DNA from: an uncultured Clostridia bacterium
GTDB taxonomy: Bacteria > Bacillota > Clostridia > Oscillospirales > Acutalibacteraceae
Direction of reading: 5' to 3'
Assembly: GCA_946628455.1 (NCBI GenBank)
Contig: CAMOWP010000077.1
Span: 1 to 8,535 of the forward strand
DNA length: 8,535 bases
Notes under the pieces: model-generated
Seen by the model: the letters and a program-made list of their open reading frames with translations, nothing else
The model's database searches: none
Told to the model about the DNA's origin: nothing
Shown: piece after piece, positions 1 through 5,190 of the stretch
How positions within the stretch are numbered: position 1 is the first letter of the stretch
Layout: each line of letters opens with the position of its first letter
Program-made: the position numbers and the translations under genes

Positions 1-2076
1 AAGCTCCTCAATATTCTTGTTTTCATCCTCGTCTGAGTCGAAGCCGAGAGACTGCTTCTGCTCGGTTATCTTGCTTGCGCCGACGTTTGAGGTCATAATG
101 ATAATTGCGTTTTTAAACGAAACCTGTCTGCCCTGCGAATCGGTCAGAACGCCGTCCTCAAGAATCTGAAGAAGCATATTGAAAACATCGGGATGCGCCT
201 TTTCAATCTCATCAAAAAGCACTACGCTGTAAGGCTTTCTTCTGATTTTTTCGGTAAGCTGTCCGCCCTCGTCAAAGCCGACGTAGCCCGGAGGCGAGCC
301 GATAAGCTTTGATACGGTATGCTTTTCCATATACTCGCTCATATCAAGCTTGATAATTGCGTTTTCATCGCCGAACATCGCCTCGGCAAGAGTTTTACAA
401 AGCTCAGTTTTACCGACGCCCGTAGGGCCGAGGAAGATAAACGAGCCGATAGGTCTGTTCGGGTTTTTAAGCCCTACTCTGCCGCGCCTGATTGCCTTTG
501 CAACGGAGGTTACCGCCTTATCCTGGCCAACGATTCTGCTGTGAAGAATTTCCTCCATTTTAAGCAGCCTCTCGCTTTCCTCCTTTGAAAGCTCGGTTAC
601 GGGGATTCCAGTCCAATCCGAAACAACGGCGGCAATTTCGTCGGTTGTAACTGATTTAACGTCGTGCGTGGAGGAATTGCGCCACTTATCCTTTTCGCTG
701 TCGAGCAGCTCCTTGAGCTTGTTCTGCGAATCGCGGAATTTTGCGGCGTTTTCATAATCCTGAGATGCAATTGCGCTCTGCTTTTCCTGCTCAAGCCGCT
801 TGATTTCGGATTCCATATCCTTTAAATTCTGCGGCAGTGTCTGCGCGTTGAGCCTTACAACGGAAGCAGCCTCGTCAATAAGGTCGATAGCCTTGTCGGG
901 AAGGTAGCGGTCGGCAATATATCTTGAGGACATCTTAACCGCGTTTTCAATTGCCTCGTCAGTAATTTTAACCTTGTGGTGCGCCTCGTATTTATCGCGC
1001 AGGCCTTTGAGGATTTCAACCGTTTCCTCCTCTGTAGGCTCGCCGACGGTTACGGGCTGGAAACGCCTTTCAAGCGCCGCGTCCTTTTCAATATTCTTTC
1101 TGTATTCGTCAATAGTAGTTGCGCCGATAACCTGGATTTCGCCTCTTGCAAGCGAGGGTTTGAGGATATTGGCGGCGTCAACAGCGCCTTCGGCTGCTCC
1201 CGCGCCCATAATGGTATGAACCTCATCGATAAAGAGGATAACGTCCTTAGCCTCCCTCACTTCGTCCATAGCCTTTTTGATTCGCTCCTCAAAATCGCCT
1301 CTGTACTTAGTTCCTGCAACCATTGAGGTTAAATCAAGCGCTACGATTGTTTTGCCCCTGAGAAGCTCGGGCACCTCGTCCTGAACGATTTTCAGCGCAA
1401 GCCCTTCAGCTATTGCGGTTTTGCCTACGCCCGGCTCGCCGATAAGGCAGGGGTTATTCTTGTTACGTCTTGAAAGAATTTGAATAACTCTTTTAATCTC
1501 CTTTTCACGTCCGATAACGGGGTCGATTTTACCGTCTCTTGCGAGCTCGGTCAGGTTCTTGCCGAATTCGTCAAGGGTCGGCGTTTTGCTTTTGCCCTTT
1601 CTCGCGCCTCTTGAATCCTTTGAATGAGCCTCGTCTCTGTCAGACATATAGCCCGCAAGCTCCTCAACAAGCTCGTGCTCGTTGATTCCGAGCTCGTTTA
1701 AAAATCTGACTGCGTAGGAATCGGTCTCATTAATCAGCGCGATTAAAAGGTGCTCTGTTGACACAAACGAATGCCTCATGCTCCTTGCAACCTGAAACGA
1801 GATTTCAAGAATACGCTTTGAGCGCGGGGTAAAATCATCGGGAGTAAGCCTTGTCGGGCTGCCCGTTCCGATTTCGCTTCTGATAAGGGAATCAAGCGCC
1901 TCGCTCGTTGCGCCCTTTTCAATCAGAACAGACGCGCCTACTCCGCTTCCCTCCTTAACAAGCCCCTGAAGAATATGCTCTGAGCCAATATAATTATGTC
2001 CGTAATTTTCCGCAGCTTTGATTGCGAGGTTAAGCACCTCGTTTGCCTTTTGAGTAAAGGAATTAAACTTATACAT
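1..2076 (-). CDS. clpC: ATP-dependent Clp protease ATP-binding subunit ClpC, 3' end outside window
   Basis: This is a Hsp100 AAA+ unfoldase that threads substrates into the ClpP peptidase in the cytosol. 692 codons are visible with no stop. The family is about 810-820 residues, so roughly 120-130 C-terminal residues (end of D2) lie beyond base 1. Domains in order: an N domain with two Clp repeats (about 1-145), including the TEH/SEH-type glutamates E33 and E108 that correspond to the phosphoarginine-binding residues of Bacillus ClpC; D1 with Walker A GEPGVGKT (213-220), pore loop GTKYRGDF, Walker B DE at 284-285 and arginine finger RR at 337-338; a middle domain with a UVR-like helix pair (about 425-460), the ClpC hallmark; and D2 with Walker A GPTGVGKT (550-557), pore loop GYVGFDEG, Walker B DE at 622-623 and the ClpP-docking tripeptide LGF (677-679). 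The ATG at 2074-2076 has the upstream Shine-Dalgarno AAGGAGTG. It is the last gene of the ctsR operon seen here. Confidence 0.97.
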   Translation of the reverse strand, partial: MYKFNSFTQKANEVLNLAIKAAENYGHNYIGSEHILQGLVKEGSGVGASVLIEKGATSEALDSLIRSEIGTGSPTRLTPDDFTPRSKRILEISFQVARSMRHSFVSTEHLLIALINETDSYAVRFLNELGINEHELVEELAGYMSDRDEAHSKDSRGARKGKSKTPTLDEFGKNLTELARDGKIDPVIGREKEIKRVIQILSRRNKNNPCLIGEPGVGKTAIAEGLALKIVQDEVPELLRGKTIVALDLTSMVAGTKYRGDFEERIKKAMDEVREAKDVILFIDEVHTIMGAGAAEGAVDAANILKPSLARGEIQVIGATTIDEYRKNIEKDAALERRFQPVTVGEPTEEETVEILKGLRDKYEAHHKVKITDEAIENAVKMSSRYIADRYLPDKAIDLIDEAASVVRLNAQTLPQNLKDMESEIKRLEQEKQSAIASQDYENAAKFRDSQNKLKELLDSEKDKWRNSSTHDVKSVTTDEIAAVVSDWTGIPVTELSKEESERLLKMEEILHSRIVGQDKAVTSVAKAIRRGRVGLKNPNRPIGSFIFLGPTGVGKTELCKTLAEAMFGDENAIIKLDMSEYMEKHTVSKLIGSPPGYVGFDEGGQLTEKIRRKPYSVVLFDEIEKAHPDVFNMLLQILEDGVLTDSQGRQVSFKNAIIIMTSNVGASKITEQKQSLGFDSDEDENKNIEEL

Positions 2077-2097
2077 TTCTATCACTCCTTAGTTTAA

Positions 2098-2121
2098 CCG
2101 ACAGAGCGATACGCTCGTCGG
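2098..2121 (-). other. Intercistronic hairpin between mcsB and clpC
   Basis: The 47-base gap between the mcsB stop and the clpC start contains an imperfect inverted repeat. CCGAC and AGCG on one arm pair with CGCT and GTCGG on the other, around a TAT loop, with an asymmetric 1x2 internal bulge. No T-tract follows it on the transcribed strand, so it does not look like an intrinsic terminator. It ends about 10 bases before the clpC Shine-Dalgarno. It could mark an RNA processing site or a stabilising 5' stem for clpC mRNA, which is inference. Confidence 0.5.
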
Positions 2122-2123
2122 CA

Positions 2124-3128
2124 TTATTTATTAAGTTTGTCTCTTACAATCTGCGCCCTGATTTTTGCGCAGGTGGTCTCGTCAAGCTCCTTTTTTGCAT
2201 ACGCCATAATTGAGGCGTTCATAAGGTTATGCATAAAGTCGCCGATGGTTTTATAATCAATATCAAGATATCCGAGAGCTACGCCGAGCCTGAGCGAGGA
2301 AAGGAGGCTGAAAAACTCATCGCTTTCAAGTTTCCTTGCCGATTTAAGTATGCCCAGGGTGCGGTATATTTTATCCTCCAAATCGAAATTATCCTTAAGC
2401 GCTTCCCTCGCCTCGCGCTCCTGATTCACAATTCTGTCGCAAATTGAGGAGAGGTTTTCGATAGCGCTCTTTTCGCTTATGCCGAGCGTTACGCTGTTTG
2501 AGAGAACGTAAATATCTCCGAGCCCGTTTTTATACATCTCGCTGAGAACGAGACCGAGCCTTGAAACCATTGAGGTTATCCTGTAAATTGCTCCCTCTCT
2601 GCTCAGCGCGGGAAGATGAAGAACGTACGAAGCCTTCATTCCCGTTCCGATATTTTCGGGCGACGAGGTTAAAAAGCCGAGCTTTTCGCTGTAAGCGAGC
2701 TTGAACGAATTAATGAAAAGGTCGTCAAGCGCGTTAGCTTTTTCGTATGCGTCCTTTAAGTTCTGACCTGCTGAAAAGGCGTTGATTTTAATGTGGTCCT
2801 CCTCGCAGAGCATAACCGAAACATCCTCGGATTTTGAAAGGATAAAAGAGCTTTTGCCCTTGTTTCTCAGAAGCTTTCTGCTGATAAACTGCTTTTCCAT
2901 ATAAGAAGCCGCCTCAGCGTTTGAAAGCTCAGAGAGGTTTATAACGTCGTATTCATTGGCGAGCGGCGAGCTTTTAACCGTTGCATAAATCTTCTTCGTA
3001 ACGTTTTTTCTTATATCGTCGCTCATTCTTGACGGGAACGGGGAATCCGCAAGATTCCTTGCAAGCCTTATTCTTGAGTAAAGAACTACGTCAGAGCTGT
3101 TGCCCTCTCCCTGATACCAGATACTCAT
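2124..3128 (-). CDS. mcsB: McsB family protein-arginine kinase with degenerate active site
   Basis: McsB phosphorylates protein arginines to mark substrates, including CtsR, for ClpC-ClpP. The 334 residues align along the whole phosphagen-kinase fold; Bacillus McsB is about 363. Preserved parts are the N-terminal SRIRLARN (18-25), VSVMLCEEDHIKI (103-115), the NIGTGMKAS loop (159-167), the HLPAL segment and VTLG. Key positions differ from the Bacillus enzyme as I remember it. The catalytic Cys of TSCPTN is Ser (S156). Two nucleotide-binding arginines are Lys (K114, K165), and a third is Ser (S196). The catalytic Glu of the YGEG loop is Asn (N201). The RD of RDxxRA is Cys-Ala (320-321), although the following RA (324-325) is kept. 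The family call is firm, but kinase activity is doubtful. The ATG immediately follows the mcsA TAA with no gap, and its Shine-Dalgarno GGGGAGG lies inside mcsA. Confidence 0.93.
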   Translation of the reverse strand: MSIWYQGEGNSSDVVLYSRIRLARNLADSPFPSRMSDDIRKNVTKKIYATVKSSPLANEYDVINLSELSNAEAASYMEKQFISRKLLRNKGKSSFILSKSEDVSVMLCEEDHIKINAFSAGQNLKDAYEKANALDDLFINSFKLAYSEKLGFLTSSPENIGTGMKASYVLHLPALSREGAIYRITSMVSRLGLVLSEMYKNGLGDIYVLSNSVTLGISEKSAIENLSSICDRIVNQEREAREALKDNFDLEDKIYRTLGILKSARKLESDEFFSLLSSLRLGVALGYLDIDYKTIGDFMHNLMNASIMAYAKKELDETTCAKIRAQIVRDKLNK

Positions 3129-3656
3129 TTATTTATCCTCCCCGTTAAGTTCATTGATTTTATCCCTGATTACTGCCGCGTCCTCAAAACGCTGCTCCTG
3201 AATAGCCTTTTTGAGCTCAGCCTTGAGGCTCGTTACCGTGTCGGGCTTCTTTTCCTCTGCCTCAGCTTTTTCCTCTTCAGGCTCCTCCGTATAGCTTATG
3301 CTTTTTCCGACGTGCTTAGTCCTGCCGTGAAGCTGCTCGATGCTCGGAGACAATCTGTCCTCAAACTTATCGTAGCAGTGCGCACAGCCGAGGAGGCCGC
3401 TGTTTACAATATCGTTCCACGACGAGCCGCAGTAAGTGCAGCGGTCAATCCCCGTTAAGGTGTTGAGCGCCTTTGCCCCTGCGCCGAGAAGATTTCCGAA
3501 GAGCGAATCAACCGAAAACGGCTCGAAGGAGAATTCCTCCATAACGCCGAGCTCCCTTGCGCACTCCTCACAGAGGTGCATTTCCTCTCTTTTTCCGTTT
3601 ATAACTCTTTTGATGTGGGTGTTGGCCTCACGCTCATTACAATGTGTACATTTCAT
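3129..3656 (-). CDS. mcsA: McsA, zinc-binding UVR-domain activator of McsB
   Basis: This is the partner of McsB in the CtsR/ClpC system. In Bacillus, McsA binds metal through CxxC motifs and stimulates McsB. The 175-residue protein has four CxxC pairs: CTHC (3-6), CEEC (29-32), CTYC (73-76) and CAHC (91-94). A charged Glu/Lys linker follows, then a C-terminal UVR motif (about 141-171, LKAELKKAIQEQRFEDAAVI) matching the one in the ClpC middle domain. I chose the ATG at 3654-3656 because AAGGAGG sits 8 bases upstream and the protein then begins MKCTHC as in the family. An in-frame ATG ten codons earlier would overlap ctsR and has no such site. The Shine-Dalgarno overlaps the ctsR stop codon, so translation is probably coupled. 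Confidence 0.95.
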   Translation of the reverse strand: MKCTHCNEREANTHIKRVINGKREEMHLCEECARELGVMEEFSFEPFSVDSLFGNLLGAGAKALNTLTGIDRCTYCGSSWNDIVNSGLLGCAHCYDKFEDRLSPSIEQLHGRTKHVGKSISYTEEPEEEKAEAEEKKPDTVTSLKAELKKAIQEQRFEDAAVIRDKINELNGEDK

Positions 3657-3669
3657 AGTGAATCCCTCC

Positions 3670-4119
3670 TTAGTTAATGTAGGCAATAAGCATTTTCTTT
3701 AAAAGTATTGCCCTGAGTTTGTTTGCCGATTCCTTTTCAAGCTCTCTGAAATTGACGTCCGCAAGAACGGAGAGCATAATTTTTGCCGCTTTATCGTCAA
3801 TCACGTGCTGGTAACTGAGATTGTAGATATGCGCTCTCGCAGTCCGTTCATCAATCGTTTCGCCGATTGAATTTATCAGGCTCATCAACGCGTTATCCTT
3901 GCTTTCGGCGCGGGTGATAAGGATATATCCGCCGCCGCCCCTTCGGCTTTCGATTCTGTAGCCTGCCTCGGGAGTAAAACGCGAGGTAATAACGTAGTTA
4001 ATCTGGCTCGGAACGCAGCCGAGACGGTTTGCAAGGTCGTTTCGCTGAATCTGAACAGTCGGCGTATTATCATCAAACATATCAAGAATCATATCGGCTA
4101 TTAAGTCGCTCATCTTCAT
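3670..4119 (-). CDS. ctsR: CtsR, transcriptional repressor of class III stress genes
   Basis: This dimeric winged-helix repressor binds tandem heptamer operators upstream of clp genes and releases DNA on heat or when inactivated by McsB/McsA. At 149 residues it has about the usual length (Bacillus about 154). The DNA-binding domain includes CVPSQINYVI (35-44) and the wing RRGGGGY (59-65); the arginine plus tetraglycine loop is the family's DNA-contact and heat-sensing element. The C-terminal four-helix dimer domain (about 80-149) contains the LEKE-type segment and ends in IAYIN. The start at 4117-4119 is preceded by AGAGGA about 10 bases upstream; an internal ATG two codons later is too far from this site. 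It is the first gene of the operon and sits behind a promoter with three CtsR-type boxes, so autoregulation is strongly implied. Confidence 0.97.
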   Translation of the reverse strand: MKMSDLIADMILDMFDDNTPTVQIQRNDLANRLGCVPSQINYVITSRFTPEAGYRIESRRGGGGYILITRAESKDNALMSLINSIGETIDERTARAHIYNLSYQHVIDDKAAKIMLSVLADVNFRELEKESANKLRAILLKKMLIAYIN

Positions 4120-4171
4120 TTGTTAATCATCCTCTTTCTTATCCGGTTTAAGGTTATTGGTCAAGTTTAAC

Positions 4172-4188
4172 TTTGACTTTCTTTAACC
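4172..4188 (-). promoter_or_regulatory. CtsR operator box 2 (at the transcription start)
   Basis: Minus strand GGTTAAA-GAA-AGTCAAA matches the CtsR consensus RGTCAAA-NAN-RGTCAAA with a single mismatch (T for C in the first heptamer). It begins right at or just after the predicted start site, a position suited to blocking initiation or promoter escape. Confidence 0.78.
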
Positions 4189-4197
4189 TTCGAGTAT

Positions 4198-4226
4198 GTT
4201 ATATCATAATGGTCAGGAAAAGTCAA
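4198..4226 (-). promoter_or_regulatory. Sigma-A promoter of the ctsR-mcsA-mcsB-clpC operon
   Basis: On the minus strand, -35 TTGACT (4221-4226) and -10 TATAAC (4198-4203) are separated by exactly 17 bases. A TGA just before the -10 gives an extended TGn element. Transcription should start near 4190-4192, giving a leader of about 70 bases before ctsR. A/T-rich runs upstream could act as an UP element. Confidence 0.85.
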
Positions 4227-4227
4227 T
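4211..4227 (+). promoter_or_regulatory. Possible degenerate CtsR box 3 overlapping -35 and spacer
   Basis: On the plus strand, opposite in orientation to the other two boxes, GGTCAGG-AAA-AGTCAAT fits RGTCAAA-NAN-RGTCAAA with three mismatches at heptamer ends. It covers the -35 hexamer and half of the spacer. Partial similarity could be chance because the -35 TTGACT itself supplies one half-site. Confidence 0.45.
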
Positions 4228-4245
4228 ACCTTTTTCAAAAAATTT

Positions 4246-4262
4246 TTTGACTTTTTTTGACT
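4246..4262 (-). promoter_or_regulatory. CtsR operator box 1 (upstream of -35)
   Basis: Minus strand AGTCAAA-AAA-AGTCAAA is a perfect match to the known CtsR consensus RGTCAAA-NAN-RGTCAAA (direct heptamer repeat with 3-base spacer). It lies about 20 bases upstream of the -35 element of the ctsR promoter. Confidence 0.88.
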
Positions 4263-4276
4263 TTCGTTTTTGGCAT

Positions 4277-4304
4277 AAAAAAACAGAGGGCTCCCTGCCC
4301 TCTG
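4277..4304 (-). terminator. Rho-independent terminator of the ireB unit
   Basis: A perfect 7-bp stem CAGAGGG/CCCTCTG with a 7-base loop (4284-4304) is followed on the minus strand by seven T (4283-4277). It lies 11 bases after the stop codon of the Lys-rich gene. It separates that unit from the ctsR promoter, whose first operator starts about 15 bases further on. Confidence 0.9.
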
Positions 4305-4315
4305 CAAAAAAATAA

Positions 4316-4717
4316 TTAACCTTTTTTAAGCTGTCTTTCAAGCCATGCAACACCGAGGTCAAGCGCAGTGAAAAGCCCTTTCTTCTCGCTTTTTTTGATA
4401 ACTCTGTCCTTCGGGGACAGGGTCTCGTCAGTTGCGAGAAGCTGAACCTGAACGTCGTCGGCAAGCTTTTCGCCGTTTTCTTCCTTTTCGCTTTTAATCA
4501 TAAGGCAGACAACGTACGGGTCGTTAATATCTCCGTAGTAAAGCGTTTTGCCTGAGCGAACGAGGGGCTTGCCTTTATATTCAAAGAACGCCGTTTCCTT
4601 TTTATCCTCGGTTTTCTTTTCCTTAGCTGTTTCAGCCTTTTTTGCCGGCTTTTTTTCAGCCTTTGTATCAGCCTTTTTGGCGGTCTTTTTCTCTTCAGCC
4701 TTTTTGGTTTCTGCCAT
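4316..4717 (-). CDS. Unrecognised 133-aa protein with Lys/Ala/Glu-rich N-terminal tail, downstream of ireB
   Basis: I do not recognise a named family. Residues 1 to about 43 are a low-complexity, highly charged tail with recurring KKA/EKK units (MAETKKAEEKKTAKKADTK begins it). A compact domain of about 90 residues follows, with FFEYKGKPLVRSGKTLYYGD (about 45-64), a hydrophobic strand YVVCLMI, an acidic stretch, VQVQLLATD, and a C-terminal helix ending GVAWLERQLKKG. There is no signal peptide or membrane segment, so it is probably cytosolic. The ATG at 4715-4717 has AAAGGAGG about 10 bases upstream and lies 17 bases after the ireB stop, so the two are probably cotranscribed; a terminator follows directly. 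The tail resembles nucleic-acid- or membrane-surface-binding tails in composition only; no function is assigned. The ordered C-terminal domain and strong ribosome binding site support it as a real gene. Confidence 0.85.
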   Translation of the reverse strand: MAETKKAEEKKTAKKADTKAEKKPAKKAETAKEKKTEDKKETAFFEYKGKPLVRSGKTLYYGDINDPYVVCLMIKSEKEENGEKLADDVQVQLLATDETLSPKDRVIKKSEKKGLFTALDLGVAWLERQLKKG

Positions 4718-4733
4718 AGTGTTAAAGCCTCCT

Positions 4734-4976
4734 TTATCCTAAGTAGGACTTTACCATTTCTGCAAGCAGCTCGTCTCTGTCGATTTTTCTTATAAGGCTT
4801 CTTGCGTTTTTATGAGTTGTGATATAAGTAGGGTCCTCAGATAAAATATATCCGACTATCTGGTTAATCGGATTATATCCCTTTTCCTGAAGTGCGTCAA
4901 AAACCTGAGTCAGGGTTTCCTTCATTATATCCTCATTGTCGTTACCTATCTGGAATGTCAAGGTCTTTCCTGTCAC
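4734..4976 (-). CDS. ireB: IreB family regulatory phosphoprotein (UPF0297)
   Basis: This small cytosolic protein belongs to a family studied in Enterococcus, where IreB is phosphorylated by the PASTA Ser/Thr kinase IreK and affects cephalosporin resistance and envelope stress responses. The 80 residues match the family along their length. Marks are an N-terminal KTLTFQ strand, then VFDALQEKGYNPINQIVGYI (25-44), SEDPTYIT, NARSLIRKIDRDELL and the terminal VKSYL. The start codon is GTG (4974-4976), chosen because AGGAGG lies about 10 bases upstream and no ATG lies between. In many Firmicutes ireB neighbours ruvX and a DUF1292 gene; here an unrelated Lys-rich gene follows instead. It has its own promoter. 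Confidence 0.95.
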   Translation of the reverse strand: MTGKTLTFQIGNDNEDIMKETLTQVFDALQEKGYNPINQIVGYILSEDPTYITTHKNARSLIRKIDRDELLAEMVKSYLG

Positions 4977-5036
4977 AGTAAAGTCACCTCCTAAAATTGC
5001 GCGGTAGTTTAGTTCAGAATAAACTTATACCAGTAC

Positions 5037-5065
5037 ATTATAAACTTTATTTTATCAAATTACAA
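5037..5065 (-). promoter_or_regulatory. Promoter of ireB and the Lys-rich gene
   Basis: Minus strand -35 TTGTAA (5060-5065), 17-base spacer and a consensus -10 TATAAT (5037-5042). Predicted start is near 5030, giving a leader of about 54 bases before the GTG of ireB. It is back-to-back with the promoter of the membrane protein gene in the same A/T-rich intergenic region (4977-5190), in which I see no other gene or riboswitch. Confidence 0.7.
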
Positions 5066-5131
5066 TACCTTTTTATGTAAATTTTATCAAAACTCTTAAT
5101 TATTTATAGTTTTTAACATTATATAATATGC

Positions 5132-5160
5132 TTGTTAGATATAAAAAAGTATGATATAAT
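5132..5160 (+). promoter_or_regulatory. Promoter of the polytopic membrane protein gene
   Basis: -35 TTGTTA (5132-5137), 17-base spacer and consensus -10 TATAAT (5155-5160) with an extended TGA just before it. The predicted start near 5167 leaves a leader of about 24 bases. Confidence 0.75.
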
Positions 5161-5190
5161 AAATTCAACAAATTATTATGAGGGAAAAAT

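Noticed and set aside
319..1326. Plus-strand open frames of 64-116 codons opposite clpC
   Set aside because: They are antisense shadows of conserved ClpC sequence, without ribosome binding sites or recognisable domains.
3657..3686. Upstream in-frame ATG extending McsA by ten residues
   Set aside because: It overlaps ctsR, has no ribosome binding site, and the downstream ATG has a perfect AAGGAGG at good spacing and the family N-terminus MKCTHC.
4117..4130. Four-codon ORF (ATG ATT AAC AAA TGA) overlapping the ctsR start
   Set aside because: Its ATG directly abuts the AGAGG site, leaving no usable spacing; probably chance.
4120..4276. HrcA CIRCE element near the ctsR promoter
   Set aside because: No TTAGCACTC/GAGTGCTAA inverted repeat is present; the repeats here are CtsR-type direct heptamers.
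4213..4464. Minus-strand open frame of 83 codons spanning the terminator
   Set aside because: It is a shadow of the Lys-rich gene in another frame and runs through the terminator; its translation is a basic low-complexity string.
4594..4714. CRISPR-like or tandem-repeat array
   Set aside because: The repetition follows codons of the Lys/Ala tail, has no regular spacers, and lies inside an intact reading frame.
5122..5127. Additional TATAAT in the ireB/membrane protein intergenic region
   Set aside because: No plausible -35 at 16-18 bases upstream; the TATAAT at 5155 with TTGTTA at 17 bases is better placed.
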